This document shows positions 3,560 to 5,774 of a stretch of DNA of 5,774 bases, piece by piece; position 1 is the stretch's first letter; each line of letters begins with the position of its first letter. The DNA comes from Pullichristensenella sp002068815. Lineage in GTDB: Bacteria; Bacillota; Clostridia; Christensenellales; Aristaeellaceae. The notes beneath the pieces are model-generated. The model did no database searches, was not told the DNA's origin, and worked only from the letters and a program-made list of their open reading frames with translations. The DNA lies in assembly GCA_040772885.1 (NCBI GenBank), contig JAXGXF010000026.1, forward strand, positions 1 through 5,774. Direction: 5' to 3'. A program made the position numbers and the translations under genes.

Positions 3560-5358
3560 GTTCCCGGGTCGCCCTCAAAGCGACCCTTGTGACGCTCGCC
3601 CTCCTGATTGCCCTTGTGTACCTGAGCGCCGCCTCGCTCTCGACCGACCGCAACGCGGAGCTCGCCGAGGGGCTGACGCTCGGGTTGCAGATTGCCGCCC
3701 CGCAGCTTGAGGGAGCGGGCGGCGACGCGGAGCGGGTTCGGATCTTGCGGGCGCTCCCGCAGGATATCGAGGTGCGCCTGACATATTTCGCGCAGGACGG
3801 CTCGGCAGTCTACGACAACCGGGAAGAGGGCGAGCCCCTCTCGCGGGAGGACGTGGCCGAGGCCGCCGTTGGCGTTGTCCGCGAATACGCAAGCCACGAC
3901 CAGAGCGGAACAAGGACGCTTGCCGCCATCTACGGCTTCCCCGACGGGGCGCATGTGCGCCTGACGAGGCCGGCCGTGTCGACGCCCATGATATTGCATG
4001 AGCGTCGGCTTGGTTATGCGCTTTTGACGGTCGCGAGCTGCCTCGTCGTGTTCCTCGCGACGTTCATCGCGGACGCTCGCAGGCGAAGCGCGATGCGGCA
4101 GGTGATCTCGGTGCTCGAGGACTTCGCGGAGGGGCGCTACGACGCGCGGGTCACGCACCAGCGCGGCAGCGACCGCGAGGAGGTCGACGAGCTCAACGGC
4201 GTGATCGAGCGCATACAGGAGCGCGTGTTCCGCCAGCGCAGCCGCGACCACGCGCTCTCGGTCGTCATGAACCAGATGCAAAGCGGCATCATCGTCGTGG
4301 ACGCCCGGCTCCATATACTGCTCGCGACGCCGGTCGCGAGAAAGCTGCTGGGCATCGCGCCGAACTCCGAGGGCGTCGCGGTCGCGGACGCGTCGAAGGA
4401 CGTAAACCTCGGCTCCGTGTTCGCCGAGGCGATGCGCAGGGAGGGCGTCTACACAAACGAGGTCGCCGCCAGGACCGCGGTCGGGCGCGGACACAGGCCG
4501 CTTCGGCTCTACGTGTCCCCGATGCGCCAGGACGGCAAGGTCGTCGGCGCGCTCGCGATGGTCGAGGACATCACCGAGCTCCGCAGGCTCGAGCAGGTGC
4601 GCACCGACTTCGTCGCGAACGTGTCGCATGAGCTCAAGACGCCGCTGACGTCGATCAAGGGCTTCGTCGAGACCTTGATGGACGGCGCGATCTCGAACCC
4701 GCAGATGGCCGAGAAATTTTTGAAGATCATCATGCTCGAGGCCGAACGGCTGACGCGATTGATCAACGACATCCTTTCGATCAGCAAGCTCGAGAGCGGC
4801 ATGACCGAGGTGACGCTCGAGCGCATACAGCTCGACAAGATGGCGTTCGAGGCCGCGGACATGCTGCGCATACACGCCGCGGAGAAGGACGTGACGATCA
4901 ACGCGCACCGGAACAAGAAGCCGACCTACATCATCGGCAACCCCGACCGCGTCGAGCAGATGCTGATCAACCTGATCGAGAACGGCATCAAGTACAACAA
5001 GCCCGGCGGCTCCGTAACGGTGCACGTGTTCGGGAACGACCGCGAGGCGAACCTGACGATCTCGGACACCGGCATAGGCATCGCCGAGGAGCACCTGCCG
5101 CGGCTGTTCGAGCGGTTCTACCGCGTCGACAAGGGGCGCTCGCGCTCGATGGGCGGCACGGGGCTGGGGCTTGCGATCGTCAAGCACATCGTGCGCAGCA
5201 TGAACGGCGAGATCGAGGTGCACTCGAAGATCGGCGAGGGGACGGAGTTTCTGGTGACGCTCCCGGTCGCGCCGGACGAGCCGGAGGACGCGAATCCGCA
5301 TGCGGAGCGGGAGCCCGACGAGGTGCTCGACGTCGAGCGGGAGGAGAACGACGAATAG
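3556..5358 (+). CDS. Membrane sensor histidine kinase (PhoR/WalK-like)
   Basis: This 600-residue kinase is the sensor partner of the upstream regulator. Order of domains: TM1 (about 6-28); an extracytoplasmic sensor of about 120 residues (29-150) with YFAQDGSAVYDN and DGAHVRLTRP, as in PhoR-type sensors; TM2 (about 152-172); a HAMP-like linker (about 175-230); a PAS domain (about 235-345) ending VVGALAMVEDITELRRLE; a HisKA domain with His358 in NVSHELKTPL; and an ATPase domain with N-box Asn476 (NLIENGIKYN), G1 Asp504 (DTGIGI), the F-box region RLFERFYRVDKG, and G2 GGTGLGL (533-539). The HExxT arrangement (Glu359, Thr362) suggests phosphatase activity too. Translation begins at GTG 3556, with AGGAG (3543-3547) 8 nt upstream and a 4-nt overlap with the regulator. 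An acidic, probably disordered tail (about 572-600) is extra. The N-box has Gly where Ala is usual. Confidence 0.92.
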   Translation: MSSRVALKATLVTLALLIALVYLSAASLSTDRNAELAEGLTLGLQIAAPQLEGAGGDAERVRILRALPQDIEVRLTYFAQDGSAVYDNREEGEPLSREDVAEAAVGVVREYASHDQSGTRTLAAIYGFPDGAHVRLTRPAVSTPMILHERRLGYALLTVASCLVVFLATFIADARRRSAMRQVISVLEDFAEGRYDARVTHQRGSDREEVDELNGVIERIQERVFRQRSRDHALSVVMNQMQSGIIVVDARLHILLATPVARKLLGIAPNSEGVAVADASKDVNLGSVFAEAMRREGVYTNEVAARTAVGRGHRPLRLYVSPMRQDGKVVGALAMVEDITELRRLEQVRTDFVANVSHELKTPLTSIKGFVETLMDGAISNPQMAEKFLKIIMLEAERLTRLINDILSISKLESGMTEVTLERIQLDKMAFEAADMLRIHAAEKDVTINAHRNKKPTYIIGNPDRVEQMLINLIENGIKYNKPGGSVTVHVFGNDREANLTISDTGIGIAEEHLPRLFERFYRVDKGRSRSMGGTGLGLAIVKHIVRSMNGEIEVHSKIGEGTEFLVTLPVAPDEPEDANPHAEREPDEVLDVEREENDE

Positions 5359-5386
5359 CCGCCGGCGGACAGCCGGCGGCTATTCG
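5352..5386. terminator. Perfect 14-bp hairpin at the kinase 3' end, possible bidirectional terminator
   Basis: CGAATAGCCGCCGG (5352-5365) pairs perfectly with CCGGCGGCTATTCG (5373-5386) around a 7-nt loop, and the left arm contains the kinase stop codon TAG (5356-5358). It lies between convergent genes, so it could end transcripts from both sides. Neither side has a clear T-run (plus strand continues ATATTGGCTTGATTT), so termination efficiency is uncertain. A second small hairpin, GGGGC-TAGC-GCCCC (5407-5420), overlaps the stop codon of the convergent gene. Confidence 0.55.
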
Positions 5387-5410
5387 ATATTGGCTTGATT
5401 TCCTTCGGGG

Positions 5411-5774
5411 CTAGCGCCCCCCGTTGAGTATTTCGCGCGCGCTCTTGAGTATCTCGCGGTCCTGGTCGTGCGTGATCAGCTTTGCGGCCACGTCGAACGG
5501 GAAGAAGTCGCCGTTGAGGAAGCCCTGTTCGAACGCGATCCGGTAGCGCCGGCTCTTCGCGCGCATCGCGAACCACTGTATCCGGTTCAGGACCTGCTTG
5601 CGCCTGGTCTGCGAGTAGAATTCGTAGCTGGTCTTGCCCGCGGGGGCGACGATTTCGGCCTCGATGCCGGCCTCGGCCTCGACGCGCCGAAGCGCGACGT
5701 CCCCGGCGTCGCCGCGGTCGCGGCTCACGCCCCTGGGGCTGATGCACACCCCCGTGTCGTTTTTTTGGCGGGAC
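5411..5774 (-). CDS. Uncharacterised protein, probably 5'-truncated by the window edge
   Basis: I do not recognise this protein. The frame is open from the window edge to TAG at 5413-5411, about 120 visible residues. The first possible start inside the window is GTG 5749, but it has no well-spaced ribosome site, and the frame stays open upstream, so the true start is probably outside. The N-terminal half is Asp/Arg/Ala/Glu-rich. The second half has a more protein-like composition: an aromatic patch (KTSYEFYSQTRRKQ), a basic helix-like stretch (NRIQWFAMRAKSRRYRIAF), then GFLNGDFFPFDVAAKLI and a charged helical end. No transmembrane segment, signal peptide or catalytic motif is apparent. The overlapping reading frame on the same strand is Arg-rich and runs into the kinase, so this frame is the better choice. 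Confidence 0.6.
   Translation of the reverse strand, partial: SRQKNDTGVCISPRGVSRDRGDAGDVALRRVEAEAGIEAEIVAPAGKTSYEFYSQTRRKQVLNRIQWFAMRAKSRRYRIAFEQGFLNGDFFPFDVAAKLITHDQDREILKSAREILNGGR

Noticed and set aside
3523..5301. Long open frame (592 codons) antisense to the histidine kinase
   Set aside because: It mirrors the kinase gene, which has complete motifs. GC-rich third positions remove stops from the opposite strand, and the translation is rich in Arg, Asp, His, Val and Leu with no domain.
5118..5747. Minus-strand frame of 209 codons overlapping the right-edge gene and the kinase 3' end
   Set aside because: It is Arg-rich in the first half and antisense to the kinase in the second. It reads through the hairpin between the genes, so the shorter frame ending at 5411 is more protein-like.

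Overview
The window looks like a chromosomal segment from a GC-rich, endospore-forming Firmicute, most likely a member of Clostridia. It carries three endospore-specific genes (spoIIGA, sigE and a YlmC/YmxH family gene). The coding regions are strongly GC-rich, while the main intergenic region has two AT-rich patches. I cannot name genus or species from the sequence. No insertion sequence, phage gene, tRNA, rRNA or CRISPR array is visible.

Layout. Positions 1-1604 hold a minus-strand operon, spoIIGA (1604-771) followed by sigE (757-50), with two overlapping hairpins just after the sigE stop. Positions 1605-1983 are a divergent intergenic region. It has a TATAAT -10 directly in front of spoIIGA and several TGTCGAA-like Spo0A boxes. 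On the plus strand follow a YlmC/YmxH family gene (1984-2226), nrdR (2327-2791) with its own promoter-like sequence, and a two-component pair: an OmpR/PhoB-type response regulator (2858-3559) and a membrane histidine kinase (3556-5358) that overlap by 4 nt. A perfect 14-bp hairpin overlaps the kinase stop codon. A convergent minus-strand gene of unknown function (5774-5411) enters from the right edge and is probably cut by it.

How it works together. SpoIIGA is the membrane aspartic protease that converts inactive pro-sigma-E into the mother-cell sigma factor early in sporulation, so the left operon encodes both the substrate and its activator. The Spo0A-like boxes suggest control by the sporulation master regulator, as known for spoIIG in Bacillus. 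NrdR is the zinc-ribbon/ATP-cone repressor of ribonucleotide reductase genes. The two-component pair resembles PhoP/PhoR (phosphate) or WalR/WalK (cell wall); the sequence does not settle which signal it reads.

Nothing here is clearly a new system. The items most worth a second look are the Spo0A-box architecture of the divergent region, the short pro-sequence of sigma-E with Cys at the processing junction, the alternative hairpins behind sigE, and the unidentified gene at the right edge.
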